From Tigriopus japonicus (lineage: Eukaryota; Arthropoda; Copepoda; Harpacticoida; Harpacticidae): 64,000 bases of DNA. The stretch spans positions 8,415,126 through 8,479,125 of the forward strand of contig CM021315.1 in assembly GCA_010645155.1 (NCBI GenBank), read 5' to 3'. Below the pieces are notes generated by a model. It was not told the origin of the DNA and ran no database searches. It saw only the letters and a list, made by a program, of their open reading frames with translations. Shown here one piece after another: positions 48,201 through 63,200 of this stretch. Position 1 is the stretch's first letter, and every line of letters starts with the position of its first letter. Made by a program: the position numbers and the translations under genes.

Positions 48201-51200
48201 GCCACATTTTTGGTTACATTTCTAGTAGGTCATGGCTGTGGCTGCGATTGATGGGATTTTGACTCTGCTTTGTATCGGAATGGTATGAGTAATGATGTAA
48301 ACGAAACCACAATTTTGGCCGAGAGTTTTCTTTGGAGGAACTACCTTTCATTTTGACTATTTTTGTAAGCGTCATGGTAACAGGAAATTTTGAAGGGTGT
48401 TCTAGTAACTTACCCTAGGTGCATCTGTTCTCAATTCTAAAAGTAACGCAGATTTGCTAACAAATGAAAGGCTTGATTTTTTTGCAAATCATTCTTCAAA
48501 ATGCATGAAGAATCATAATTCAAGAAACTTGAGGGGCTTTACAGGGTGCTTATTTGATTTGGATTGTAAATTGTGATAACAGTTCCCAAAACAAAAGTTT
48601 TTCGGCTTCTGGCCCAGACTAAAGAAGCTTGTGGGAAAGAAGCGTCGACACAGTCAGTTTGTTTGGCTCTTTCGAAGCTTCAAATGTTTGTAGTTGTTGT
48701 TGTCGCCACCATCAATTAGGAAGTTCAAGTTAAAACGAAAGTCAATTTTGCAATCAATTTACATAGATCTATGCAGTAAATATTGATCTAGTCGTTGGAT
48801 CATAAAATAAGATGGATTGAAGCCCTTCCGTGGAAAATTTTTTGGTCAAAAGGTTCCCAAATGTATTTTTTTTCTTGCACTTCCCTATTTGTTTGGCTTG
48901 TTTAAAGCTTCGTGATAGAGCCACAGTCGCTAGTGTTCTGACGACGCTTCTTTCACATGAGTCCAGACTTCTCAACCCGTACGTACCCATGAAATACAAC
49001 TTGGGTACAATTGGCTAAGGAACACGCAAATGTGATCTTGTATGAAAGAGTGTGAGAGTCCAGCCAAGACAGAAAGAGAGAAAATGAGAACAAGAAGTCC
49101 TTTAATTGTTGGTTTGCTGGCTCAAGTGCAAGCAATTTGATTGAGTGTTGCGTGGAAGCAATGAAGACGAAAGAGTCCCTAAAAGGGAAACGAAGTCGTA
49201 TCGATTCTCATTGCGGCAGCTTTATCTATAGCTCGCCCTAATTCTTGGGACCTTGAGGTCTTCTTCACCTAGTTCAGTATTCATGGACGTCTACAATTCA
49301 TTTGAGATAGACGATGACTAGCTATCAATGACCACTAGACGGATTTTCTTGAATAGGAGTACCATAATTCAGTCCATTCTAGAAGGATAAATTATATCAG
49401 GAGATTTATCCTGTTATCAGATCTCGATAAAGGCCCAAGTTTGATTGAGGGAACTCAGTCTTTTAAACTGAAAAGATATTCAAACAGGTTTAATGCACAC
49501 ACAGCATCTGTGGTAACTTATGATCTGGTATTTGACAACAGAATTTCTTTTCACAAAAAAAGCTTAGTTTTCCTTTCCCCATTGCCTGTTGAGGTTGAGG
49601 AAATGTTTTGCTGATCTTTGTAGTCTTCTTTATGTAGTTCGTAGAAATCTAGTTCAAGTGAAGGTAACTCTTTCAAATAGAGTGGAGGAAAATTTGGTCA
49701 CCCTGGTAGGTCGAATGATATTGTTGGGAGCAAGGGAGGTATGGCGGGAAAAACCGGTTGAACAATCTAGGAGATCTCGAAAATCAAAGCAAAATAGAGA
49801 CGTGTGAAAAACTAAGGCTGAATTACTATCGTGTCGGAGTGATTTTACGGTTTGGGATATAGGCCATTAGAAGGGAAGAGAAATCTTCCAATCAAAAGAC
49901 ATCAGCCATGGAAGATAAAAACGTGGAAGGGTATCAAGATATGTCTTGAGAAATATTTGAGGTGCGAAGTATTCGCCCTTAAATGAATGCTTTAAAAATT
50001 GTTCTTGTTTTAAAGATTAATTCAATGTTTTCCACACAAGTAAACTTCCTCTCCTTACTTTGTGACCCTCATCGAAGAACAACCTTGAGTCGCAGAGACC
50101 AAATCCACAACTGGCAATTAAACCTTTTGAATTTGTTCCTTTATTCCTCTTGCACTTTTGTAGCATACTCTGGATCTCATTTATAAATAGCACAATTAAC
50201 AAAAGGCGCTTGTCACGGCAAGCAGGTACATCTTATGCGGATAAGATGGCTGACATAATTTAATTTCTTTCGCCATTAAGTCTTTATTACCTACATGCAG
50301 TACTTGAAAGTTGTTGAGTTTGTCTCGAACTGAAACGTTTTGACTTCAAAGGACTTCAAGTTTTCCCGGTTGGATAACGAAAATTTGACATATGAAGGGA
50401 TTAGCCTCAAAATGACTTGCATATCATGGGCAAGGTTGTCTATATTTAGCAAATGACAGAAAGTTTAGGCATATCCTATTGGCCAACAAGATTGTTCTGG
50501 CTCCCATTAGGCTCAGCTCCATTTGGGAAAGTTAGCGTCGTGCTGCAACTTTCAGGCCTCTTTTATCGGTGAAGTCACCGTTGACATGTTTAGGTTGCAT
50601 TGATTTGCATTAGAGAGCGCATGAATTTTTAACGCACTCAATTATTCAAGAGGATAAAACATCAATAATTTCACGAAAAAAAACATCAATCTGCTTTGAG
50701 CCTTGGAAATTGAACCAATTTTGATTTGCGCTTAATGTTAAAAGGAAAAGAGCATGTACATGACGAATGGTTTGAAAGTACTTAAGCCTTTAACTCGAAC
50801 CACCCAAGTGAAGGCATTTATGCAAATATTTCACACCACGTGAAACGGTGAAAGCCCTACTTTTCTCAATGAGATGTATAACATATTTTATCAATGGTGT
50901 CAAGGGAATAGGCTTTTTCTCGACCTTGTCCCATGAGTCATGTCTATGTTCCGACCAAGTACAAAGTTGGCCTTGTGAGGACCCATAAAAAAAGGCCTGC
51001 TTTCCACTTACTTCCTCTGGAACCTTTGGAATGAAACAAGTGAGGCGTGTAAAAACAGCTCTCGTGGTCTGAGTTTTTGTACATTGGATTTGAGGGGGGT
51101 CTTCATGAACATTCGTATTCAAGTCTTTCTTGGAGATTGGCGTTTCATGGCGGTTCGTCCCACAATGCAACAAAATCAGGAACCCTTGGTTCGTTATATG

Positions 51201-54200
51201 ATTATTGATGATTGTGGCCCCAGGGTCTCGTCAGACGGACATAATTCCACGCTTCGGATCCCCCTTGAGAGTTATAGCTGCTATAGAATGTGCGTGAGTG
51301 AGGCAAGTGGTAAATAATGGAGAATGAATTAGGGCATATCGGTTTTCACGCAGTGGGCGATTGATGGCAACCCTGATCATGTTCTTATCCGAATTTCCAT
51401 GTGCTTCCGTCGTCTCTTACTTATCATTAGTGCTCAAATTCTGAGAGACTCTTTCGGTTTCATTGCTCATCTTTTTTTTAAAGATTTTTTCCTATTCTGT
51501 TTTCTGTCATGAAAAAATGTATTTTCGCTCATGCATTTTTTAAGGAACATCCCACCAAAGGTGTTTGAGAATGCATTTCGATTACTTTTGGGACCAATTT
51601 AGGTCATAAATGATTGTTTAAAACAATCCTTGCGTACTTTAGAGTGATTGGTCTTTTCGCTTTGTCAGTTGCAACGTTAAGAACCAGGTGTTCAAAACCA
51701 TTTCGAATTCGAAGGGGGTGGGTGATTAATATCTAAAGTACTCTACATGAACCATATCGCAAAAATGAACGATATTTCACTTTTAGCACAACTTTCCAAC
51801 TCTTAAGGCGTGCAGAATTTGTCAAAAGGGATATTTCACAAAATAAATTTGTTTAACTTTGCGACCTCGCTTTCATCCATGTTCACACTGTACAAGGTGT
51901 CCAAAAATTGATGGTGCATGGAAAAAAAGATTTTCAATAGCTTATAGACACGTTAGAGAAAAATATACTTTTGCAGAAATAATTATGGTTTAGTTGCAAA
52001 TATCTTGGATCCCTTTCTAAAACTTCGTGTATCAAGCTCTTCAACTTAAATGACTGGGCATCATGTGCTTTTCATTTTTTCTCGGCCTCACTTTGCGCTT
52101 TTGACATAGGGTTGAAAATTTGCTCATACTTCACATATGCTCTTCAAGTTTTTAACATATTTCAGATCAAGGCTCTTCTATGATTGTTCCTCTTACCTTC
52201 TGAACAATATTGAATTGATATCAGAAGATCTAGATGTCCCTTGGGATGAATGATTATTGAAGTGTCCTTCCAAGACGAATTTTAGATACCTTTTTGACCT
52301 GCTTTGTCTAAAACGCTCTGAACCTCTCAAATTTTGTGGCATGCATTTCAAACTGTGGTTTCCGATAGGATAAGCGTTTTCAAAACACTTCCTTATTGTA
52401 TATTTTTTTCAATTTTAAAGCATCTTTTTGGTCTGATGGCAAGGAAAAGCACGATGCACCATCAATTCCTGGACACCCTGTACATAGTACTCCAGAGTAG
52501 AACAAGTGTGGATCCCACGTCAAATGTAATGAATGTTATTCATTTGGCGTGAATGCTTTTATAGCTCTTATCTATCCTAGCATTACTCAATTTTGTGTCT
52601 CGAACACCTTTAAGCAAAAAATAGTTTTGTCAATCACTATATTCAACTGCTACTGCCCCATTATCCCTACTCAATGTTCTTTTGATGCTTTCAGGTACAA
52701 ACGTACAAAGTCCTATTTTCTACGGAATTGCAGTCCTTAGAACATAAAAATAAAAAAAGGACTATCAGCGAATACATGTTTTTTAGTGTTCTTCAGGTCC
52801 ACTTTTGTTGTCCCATTTGTGCATGAATATGCATCATATCAACTTGATTTCCTTCCCAAGTAACAACATTTTATAACTGGTCTATCAAACTGGTTTACAA
52901 GAATTGCAAATTTGACTTTGAAAAATTGACTGAGTTGGTCCAGATAGGAACAGGAGTTCAAGTAAACCAATTAAAAACTTGAGAAACACGAAACACTCAA
53001 CCATAAACATAAAACCGCAGGGTCATGTTCAAACTTAAATGTCTAAAGCCCATGTTGATGAACACAATTTGTTCATTGTAAAGAAGGCTTAAAAAAGACT
53101 GGAAGAGAACAACCTTGCAATCTACATAGAAAAGGCTATGCTAATGAAAGTAATTTTTTCAGTTAATGTTTGACCTCGATTCCAGTCCATTTTAAAGATT
53201 TCCAGAACTGTGTAAGAAACTTGAAAATTATTTAAAGCATTTACGTAGTATTTTTTGCCGAACTTGCAAGATTTCATTTTGGAACAATGGAGTCCATCGT
53301 ACCGAGGGACTAATGACTTTACCGAGGGGTTTCGAATATTTCAAGATATTTTGAATAGCTCGATGTTCAAATCAATTTGGAGTGTGAAATTTTTTAAAAA
53401 ATGGGAACTCAAGAAATACTTAAAATTCATTGTTCATTTTGATCAAGACTACCAAGGGCTCCATCATCATCAAGTGAATGAAGCGGTTTTTTTTCGTATG
53501 AAGTGTGCCTGCTTCACACACTAACCCAAGCATTATTGGATAGCTTTCTCACCTTTTTTTATTCTCATGAGGGGATCTTATGTTTATGAGTGGCATTTAC
53601 AGCTTAATGAAAGATAAACAATGTATGGTATGAGAGATATGACCTGACCTCACCAAGGTTTACCATCACCGACAAATCTCATGATGATCTAATCCTGTTA
53701 CGAAATGAACAAAAAGTCTGTGAATCTGGCCTTCACTTCAGGTCACGCAATATTTTCAATGAGGGCATTTCATGGACTTTGTCCACAAGGGCACTCATTA
53801 GTCAATCCCTAATGGACTAACGACCATTGTATGTCAATGGTCAATGTATTGGTAAAAATTACTTTAACGAGTCCATTCGATGGCTGGGGTTTTGTCAATA
53901 GCAGAAAAGGTCGCAATTTGCCACTTATTACCCAGTTGACCAACTCAAATTTTGGAACAAGACATCCTTGATTCGACCGCAAATTCCAATAAGTGATGCC
54001 ATGTTTGGATAAAAATTTGGTCAACAGTGTTTTGCTATTGGTTATCTACCTTGTCAAGGTCTATTATTTATTCAAAGAAAACCAATGCTTGGCTCATTAC
54101 TGGACAAGAAAAGGCACAACTGATTGACTTTGATTCATTACACGTCTTTTAGCTGACGTGGTATGAAACAAAACAATGTCAACTTGGCAACACTGGTTCA

Positions 54201-57200
54201 AATGGGATTTGATTAAAAAGACTTCGTGAGAGTTGATTGCTGTTTGGACTTAGGAACATCACAATCAATTGATCATTGTAGACGAAGCTCAGAGAAAAGC
54301 TTTCAAATTAACTTGAAGAGAAAGAAAACTTGACGTGAACACGTGGACAGACAAGCCCTTGACAATCATGGCCAGTAATCTGGCAGGTTGAACGAAAATT
54401 TCTCCCAATCCTCAGGCGAGAAAAGTTTTTCCCAATCTTCTGAAAGAGTTTTCTAGTGCCCTGAAAAGACGTCTTAATACCCATAGAAAATTTAATTTTC
54501 ACAGGATTTCAACATTGATTCAAAAGTTCTCACCTCGCCTATTAACTACCCATTGAGACTTTCTTGGTAAGTAACCGCTAGCAGCCAAAAGTTACCGGCT
54601 TAATTCTATTTATACCACTTGGAGCGACTTTCCAAATTCAAAAAAACTCCGTCATTTTTTTTAATGGAGCAATTATAAGAAAACTATCTATTTTGTCACG
54701 TAGATGGCAGTGACATAATTCAGCAAACCTGTCCTTGGGATCCCTCTTCTATTTTTAAAATAAACAATTTGCCAATAGAGCAAATGTCATTTAGGAAGCA
54801 AAGTTGAGTTGAAATCTGCGCCCTCTAGTGGTAAAACATCCACGATGTTTTGTCGAAACGAAACCGTTGGCTTTGTGCATGTTTTTTTCCCTTTTCAATC
54901 AAATAATTTAGTACCTGAACTCAAATTAGCTCATGATATAAAGAGAGAATGATATGAAATATAACCTGCATTTTTGGCAACAAGTTCAAGTTGAGGACTG
55001 CCCCTACTTTGCGTCCCTCTAGTGACGGGATTTCAAGTTTCGATCGAATTTTTCCATGTTTGAGAATGGAACCTCGGGTGATTATTGACTAACTTCGTGT
55101 TTGAAGAAGGAAGACTTTCGTATCGACTTACCTTGAATTAACAAAAGTAACCATGTGGCCAGGGCTCCCCAATGAAGAAAATTGTTCGCGTAGCATCTCC
55201 ACCAAGAGATCAACCCCAAGACAACGTTTAGAACGGCTGCCGTTGTGAGCCAGGCCACTAAGCTCATCAATTGCGAGGGTGTGACCAGATAGCAGGTCTT
55301 ATCAACCGGATCATCAGGACTCTCGGAGACTGACTCTGAATCTCCGGTATCAATGTAACACAGAACTTTGAGAATGGTCACCAATTTCAGCAGGATATCC
55401 GCCGAATTCACTAGCATTAACGACTTTTGTCGCTGACGGTGGGCATACTTTTGGTAAGCGATCTCCAGACGTTCGTCTTGAAGTTTTCCGGACAGGCTCG
55501 GGAGATAAATCCCATTATACACTAATCCACGTCTGAAATGTGTTGGATACATGAAATTAACTACTGGCTTGTGTGAGAATTGGCTGGGTTTGTCTCAATG
55601 ATTTTGATAACAAGTTTTGAGATTCTTGGTAAACCATAAAAGTTCAATCATCTGAGGGGTTGAAATTTTCATGAAAATGGTACAAGTTGTAAGTTCAATT
55701 AATTGGAAGGTTTTTTTTATACGGTCGATCTACTGAGAAACACTCAGAGTTCGCACTTTTTCAGGGCATCAAAAAAATTGCCGAAAAATAGATTAAAGAA
55801 AAAAGTTTTAAAAGCACACAGCACAATAACATACAAATATGCTTAGTTTGAAAGAAGTATTGACAAATAAGCCAATTTTCACGCGAATGTCACCAGAAAA
55901 ATACTGCTTTCTTCTCTCAAAACTTGCCATGGGTCAACAAGGGAAAAATAGTGTCCTCAATGTTAGTTATGCTTGAAATAAGAAAGCCTTTCAATTGGAC
56001 ATGTACTTCCTCATTCGAAGAAAGATTTTGTGCTTGGTCAAAGAGCATCAAACGCAAAGGTAAAAAAGTCTCTTCAGCCTTGTTGCCCCTTTAAAAGCAG
56101 ATTACTCTAAAAAAGCCTGTCCATGTACAAAAAAAAAGGTTTTATCAAGGGCACATCCTTCTTTCTTCAAGCTTTCAACTATTGCAAGTTTGAGTTTAAT
56201 TTCTTCAAAACTGTCATTTCAGTGGCATCCTGAGAACCCAAAACATTCCAAATCTGTTCCGACTTTGTTGCCATATTCTTTTCTAGAAGAGCACATTTTC
56301 TTTGACATTAACTTCAGAAAGGATGGTTTCAAAAAAGAGTTCACAATTAACGTAAAATTGTCCTTATTTGGTCATCTGGTATTTAATGATGCAATAACAC
56401 TTAGCGTTTACCATAACATTTTCCCATTAACATCCCAAGTTCAACGTTGTGAGTCATGACCTTAATCTATGGCAATGCCAGACCCATTCAGTAAAGACCT
56501 ATTGGAATACAGATTTTGTGGACTTACCGGAAAATTCGGCCGGATGGATCAGCCTCTTTGGTGGACGAGTCTCTTTGGAGCTTCCTGTTTAAAATAGCCG
56601 ACGAACCCCCAAGGTCTTCTTCACATTCATCCGGATCATCCCTCGAGATCCCATTCTGTTCTAGGGTGGTATCGGGAACCGAACCTGAATCCCTGACACC
56701 AAGCTCAGGGTCGATAGAGGACATTGAGGAGGGATTGTAGGAGTTCAAGGGGACCAACAACGACCCACAAGAGCTAATTGAGTCATTCCGGCTCGAGGAA
56801 CACTGATTGGAACTGGGCACGTCCAAGAGCTCTTCAGCAAAAAGCTGAAAGGAAGCGCACTCAATTAAGTAGACCTCTTTTATGTAGTGGACTGTCTACA
56901 TGCGCCTACATTTAGCCCTCCTGGCTTCGAATAGACACTTTCTAACTTCAAACACCATTGCAAATATGATTGAGGCACTTCAAGAGGAGCTTGGACTTAT
57001 GACATGAGAAGCCCAACTCAGACATACAACAGACAGACGCTTTTATCCTTGATTTTCTCTATCCTCTCGAAAAAAACGTGGAACGGAAGAGCTCCGAAGA
57101 GCTTTATCTCCTAACACACGCACACTGTGACTAAAAGGATGCACTAAATGCGTGTCCTACTCTATGTGGTGGGATTTTAAATAAAGAAGACCCTGTACGA

Positions 57201-60200
57201 AGAAACATCTGTGAACTCTCTGTATGACAAAAAAGGCCTAAATAGGCAACTTTGAAAAGGTGGAAAAGTTAATCGCAGCTGACATGTAACGTCGCTTTAA
57301 ATTGCTTGATTCTTCCTGAATTAATGGAACAACCAACAACTTTTTCTAAATTAACTCCCTCGTTTCAAAGAGGACTGTGTCTAGGTTCGGGAAATCATGG
57401 TTGATATTGTACAATTCACGAAATCAATCGGTTCAATTCTGAATGGGCCAAACATTTAGAAGAGTGTTGAAGAACCAGACAAGTTACAGGAAATTCAGAT
57501 TTCAATCATTTTTTTGACTTTGTTTAATGCAATTTATGACTTGTCACACACAAATGTTGTGCAAACATCTATTAGATCTACAATTGCTGAAGGTTTTGAG
57601 CTGACAGAATCTAGAAATACTTCATTTACAAAACTGAACAAGCATTTATCGTCATTTACACTTTACTATAGTTCTAACAAGATCCCTCATGTCGTTCAGA
57701 TGGTGTGATAAAGTATCTAGCGCAAGTGGTTAAGAAGCACAGATGGCGCTTACTTCATACATATTCAGGGTGGCCCTTAACTGCAAAGCTGTCTGTAATT
57801 TGCAAAAATGTTTTTTTCTCAGTCCATCAATTTAAGCAAATAACAACAATCGGCTCAATGAACACTCTTATTCTATCAAATTTAACAAGTATTTTCAAAC
57901 CATTTTTCCTAAGTTAACAATTTTGATCCATTGGTTTTGTACCAATTCTCGTAGAAAAGGAGCGTCTATATCCGCAACATATATCTTGGGGCTTTGCACA
58001 AGTTTTTGCTTCAAGTGTGGACATGTCACAAGTTAAACTAGAGTCGAACCTAAGGCTTGACAATGGTTGCAAGGGCGAGGTTAAAATAAGCGCACTTTTG
58101 TACAATAAACATTCTCGCAAGTGACCTTTCTCTACAACAAAATTGGCGCTAATTAATTCTCACTGGCAGATAATTAAGTTGTTTCTGGACTTGACTGTTG
58201 GAAGATAAAACGATACTTATACATTGGACAATAGTGACCATTTAGGAAGAAGCAGATGTGTTTGGACAAGAAATGAGAAATATTGCGGATTAATCCCTTG
58301 ATTCAAACTTTATGTGGGTTGACTGAGGAAAGGGACTAATTTTAATAAACAGAAGTTTATGTGATAAAACAACCTGATTGGTTGGTTCCAAGTAAATTTT
58401 CTTTCCGTTTTTCAAAGGCTTTTCTTGTCGAAGAGGGCTTAGCCACGACAAGCATTGAAAATCATCGTTTAAAAATGCTAAAGACGCATCTATTTCTCAG
58501 TAAGATACGTACATTACCAAAAACATTTTAACCTAAAGAGAATTCATGAATCAACAAAATGTCTAAACATGATCTCTGTAACTATGACTTTCATCGCCAA
58601 TAGATTCTCTCGCAATAAAAAAGTGAGATGAATTTGTGGCAAACGTAGAAAACATTCCAGAACACAATATTACGTATTTGGCAATGCTAATGACTTCACA
58701 ACTCACAATATGTTGTAAAGATATAACGCACATCAAAACATTCATGTTCAAATCTCATATTCCTAGACTTAGTACGCTCATTTAATTTTTCCCCTGAGGA
58801 GCTCTGCCTTCTTGTTTTAAGGCCAGAATTCATTCGTTGAAAAGGTTACAATTGAGTACTTCAAATGTAACTTGCATGGAATGAATGGCCTGGGGAAAGT
58901 TCAACATTCAGCTTTTCGCAATTTTGTAGATCCCATGCAGAAAGATTTATAGACAACTTTCTTAATGAAAGGATCATATTTGTTTCCAGGAACGTAACAT
59001 AACATTCATTTGGTCAAACTACGAGACTGGGCGTCAATAAACGTGAAATTCAACAATTCGTTTTTATTATGTGTATTTAATACTATTAATTTATGTTCTA
59101 ATATCTACCCATCCAGTTCTTAAAGGCAACAAATGTTTTTAATCTGTGATTTTAGTTGCTACAAAAAACAGATCAACTTTAAAAACTGGGTGAATGAACT
59201 GAACTTAGACAATGATTTTTCGTTTCTTCCTCATGATCTACTACTGTCTTGGCTCGTTCCTCGTTTCACTAATTCTTGGCCCCGGTCAGTCTTGACGAAA
59301 GAAATATATGTTTCAAAAGCAGACACGAAGTCGATAGATTGGAAACGAGGATATTCTTTAGAAGGTTCCCCAACCTGCCATGGCAATGCAAAATGAAGGT
59401 CGTTGCCAACCTTACCAACGAATTCCTAGTGAACTTGTTTGGTTCTATTCACTTTGCTCATCCGTCCAAAGAATTCTGTTGCTCGGTGAACGAGACTTAG
59501 GATCCAAGGAAATCCAGAAGACTGACTTGGCATTGGTTTCAGAATTGGAGCAAGGCCACGTACGTACCATCAAAGAACTTGGCATCATTTCTAGTGAGCT
59601 TGATGTTGAAGCAAGATTTACAATTACACTTTTCGACTCCTCATAAAACTTGGATTGATGTGCAACACCCATTATTCAGACTCAGTAACTCGCTCATAGT
59701 GATATTGAACAAAATCACTTTAAAATTGGACGGTGACTATAGGGATGAAAATCGGATTTCTTAACCCATTGAAAAACATATATTTTTGGAAAATAANNNN
59801 NNNNNNNNNNNNNNNNNNNNNNNNNNNNNNNNNNNNNNNNNNNNNNNNNNNNNNNNNNNNNNNNNNNNNNNNNNNNNNNNNNNNNNNNNNNNNNNNNNNN
59901 NNNNNNNNNNNNNNNNNNNNNNNNNNNNNNNNNNNNNNNNNNNNNNNNNNNNNNNNNNNNNNNNNNNNNNNNNNNNNNNNNNNNNNNNNNNNNNNNNNNN
60001 NNNNNNNNNNNNNNAATCTCCATCTGGCAACCATGCACAAGTCTGACAATAAGAGGCGCTGGCGGCGGAGGGTTTAAGCTGACATTTTGTGGGGTTCAAT
60101 CGCATCTCAAATATCAAATAATACAGTAAACAAAAAAGGAATAAGTTATAAAAGAAATAAATGTCCACTAAACTAGGCAAGACTATTTTTTGGCTTGAGG

Positions 60201-63200
60201 CAAAGTTATTAAGAAACAAAAATGTGAACCAAGCTCGGGATTTTTTGACAATTTTTTAAAGTTTGGTGAAGGATGAGTATATGTTCTGACACAACCCTAG
60301 CCATTTGGCCCCAAGATTATAAATAGCAACAATTGCAATCCCGACTTGTATGAAAAACAATACAATGTTTTATTCATATTGGCATTTTCAAATTTCATTC
60401 TGTCGGCGTCCTTCTTGGAGACGTTCTTGCATAATTTTACTTGTTCTTGCTCTTGGACGACTTTGAACTTGACAGGTCAATGAAGGTCTTAGTAAAGAAT
60501 ATTTTTATAAATTCAGATTCCGTTTCAAATTGACAACACTTCAAGTTGGAAAACACTATTTGTTTTGCATGTTTCTATGACACGATTGATTGATTTTTCC
60601 TTCTTCTACAAGTGTGAAAACCACTTGGCCATAATCTCTTGGCACAAATATGAGACGTAAGAGTGAGTGATCCATTACAGGTGGCGCAAGATGAGGTGCA
60701 CTAGGTGCCAAATGCATGCATTCCTCACTAGAAGGTGGAACGGACACGCATTTCCTACTCAAAATGCATCATCATAAGTTTCAACGAAATTACAGATCCT
60801 TCTATAAGACAAGTGTGTACAATAGGTTTGACACCAAAAGATGTTTCCCAACTGTAAACATAAATGGTGGAAATTAGTAAGGGATGTGACCTAAATGTTT
60901 TGTCGTCCCTTGCCTTTTCCGATTCTCGAAAAGCGTAGACAACCCTATCAAATAGCTGATGATACTAGGTAATTAGGTAAAGACAGACTTGTGGCAGTGC
61001 AAAAGCGTTATTATTTATATTTAATAATATTTACGTTACTATTATATTATTGTTATGCTTAATTAAGGTACATCTTTGGTGCAAATAACCGGATAATGTC
61101 CAATTGACAAAAACTATGGGCAGTTTTACTCCATAGGCCACCAACAATTTGAGCGCGCCAGCTATATTTTAACTTAGTTCCATGGCTATAAATATTGATA
61201 TATTTGGTTATAGGTCCTCAATCGATAGATTTAAGAGATTTTTTGTGCTTTTCTTTCAAGCGTGTTCTCAATAGGGCAGGAGAGAAAAGCCACATTTTAA
61301 CTTAGTTTCCTCATATCAACAAAATCATGCAGAAATTAGTGCGTAAATCATACAAGTAAGTTCTTTCTCTTTAAACAGGCATGAACAATGAGGGTAGTTC
61401 TTGAGGGTTGTTTACGCTTTTTCCTCAAACATCAGGGACAACAACTCTCACTTCAAATCCATGATGCATTTTCCCCTACGCTTTATGACACAAATTAACG
61501 GGCGTGAGTGCCTTTTCTGGCAAATCTTTACAATCCATAATTGAGGCAGTAGAATATTGATAGCTTTCAACTAAAGATTGTACTACTTGATTTTCTAACA
61601 TATTATGCTAGGTTCCTGCATAAATTCGTGTTTGTATGTAAACCAACATGCGTTAAACCAACATGTGTTTTTGGCACCATGCCCGGATTGTCGCGTCCAA
61701 GACTGTAAATCTGGCATGGTCCCCTATCAGTTCAAAAGCGGGTCTTCCATTTGGGCCAGAGATTCCCTGTTGGATCATAAACTCTTGGAAGACCTTGGAC
61801 CATATTTACTTTGGACGATGAAGGAAACGTCCACATGGCGAAGAGGGGAGAGAGTGAGAACGAATGAAAGAAAGAAAGACCCACGATTGCTTCCCCTTCA
61901 CTTGGCTACACACACTCAAGTTGGAAGTTGGATCGAGAACTATTCCAGGATATGCTACGTACGCATTCACCAGCCCCCTATGTACATAGTGCATACCTCT
62001 TTTCTAGCTTTGATAAGGAGGCCATTATCTCGTGTTGTTCTGAATCTATTTCGCTCCGGAACTGCCTCTTTGGAAAGCATGTTACTTAAAGGGTTTGAAG
62101 CTCGATAGCCTTTTTTCTCCAATCTATTCTGATAAGGCCAAGTTTCATACATAGAGTTATACCCTATCTCTTGGCTAAGATTCGAAACGCGAGAGAGGTC
62201 TAGTGGTGAAAAAAATCAATAAACAAGCAAGCTTCAAATACACGCCGCCTGTCAATCCTCCAATTTCTTGAACATTTGGACAAATTGCTAAGGGTTGGTC
62301 ATGATCGTTCGAGCTCTTTTGGTCTAATGCTAGAGATTTGGGGAGGACAGGCACATTGGCCCCATGAACGTGTACGTACTGCTCATTTGGTCATGGAGAA
62401 TTTATGGCATAGAGGATAAGAAGGGGCCATTAGCCGGAAAACCCACATGGAATAGGTTATTTGCAAAGGATCATCATCTCAATTCCCGGAACTGATCTGA
62501 AGGGCGCCCATTCGGCTGAATTAAAGTGTCTGCTGTTCGTATCAAGAAGTGTTTGAGGTGATAAGAACACAAATGGACGGCTGGTTAAGGCGCCTAACTA
62601 ATTTGAGTGCCAATTTACTTGCTTCCATGAGAGACAGCACGCAGGGGGTCCCGACCTCACATGCGATGCCTTATAACTTCAAATGAAGCGACTTCCAATT
62701 TTTCACAGAAGTCATGTCTCGAGTCAATTAACTGCAATGTGGAAGGGACGACTGTAGTCATCAAAAGCTTCCCTAACTTGAAGTAAACAGTTTTTATAGC
62801 TTGTTTTATGAGACGCACGGAAAGGGAAGTCCTGTTCCATAAGGGTCCAGCTCTACTACCCTTTGTCGAAAAATGTATCTTGGGGTACTTCAACTTGTTT
62901 CCTATGCTTGGATGTATGTCAAGATGCATCTATTGGCAAAACTTTGAACTCTCAGCCTCCGGAGGGTTCTGCAGCTCGTACATGAAAGTTTCTCCAACGT
63001 ATGGTAGACCAAAGCCTGGGTGGGATCATCATACCTGATTTTTTGATCCATCCGGCTCTTCGTGGACATCCGTTTCTGGCAAACTTGGATCTTCTCCAAT
63101 CTCGCACATGTCATCTTGCTCTGCGTGAGGAGCCTCTTCATCAAATGACAGCTCCTGTCCTTCAATCAAAACCCTGACCTCAGACGCAGACAGGGTTGAA

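Larger units (their letters stand above)
56845..63034 (-). other. Cyclase intron 1
   Basis: 6.2 kb including the gap and the partial MITE. A 167-codon open frame at 61605-62108 (plus) has no recognisable motif. Nothing else seen. Confidence 0.5.

Noticed and set aside
61605..62108. 167-codon plus-strand open frame
   Set aside because: No domain, no family resemblance, no splice or promoter context; lies in a cyclase intron and could occur by chance.
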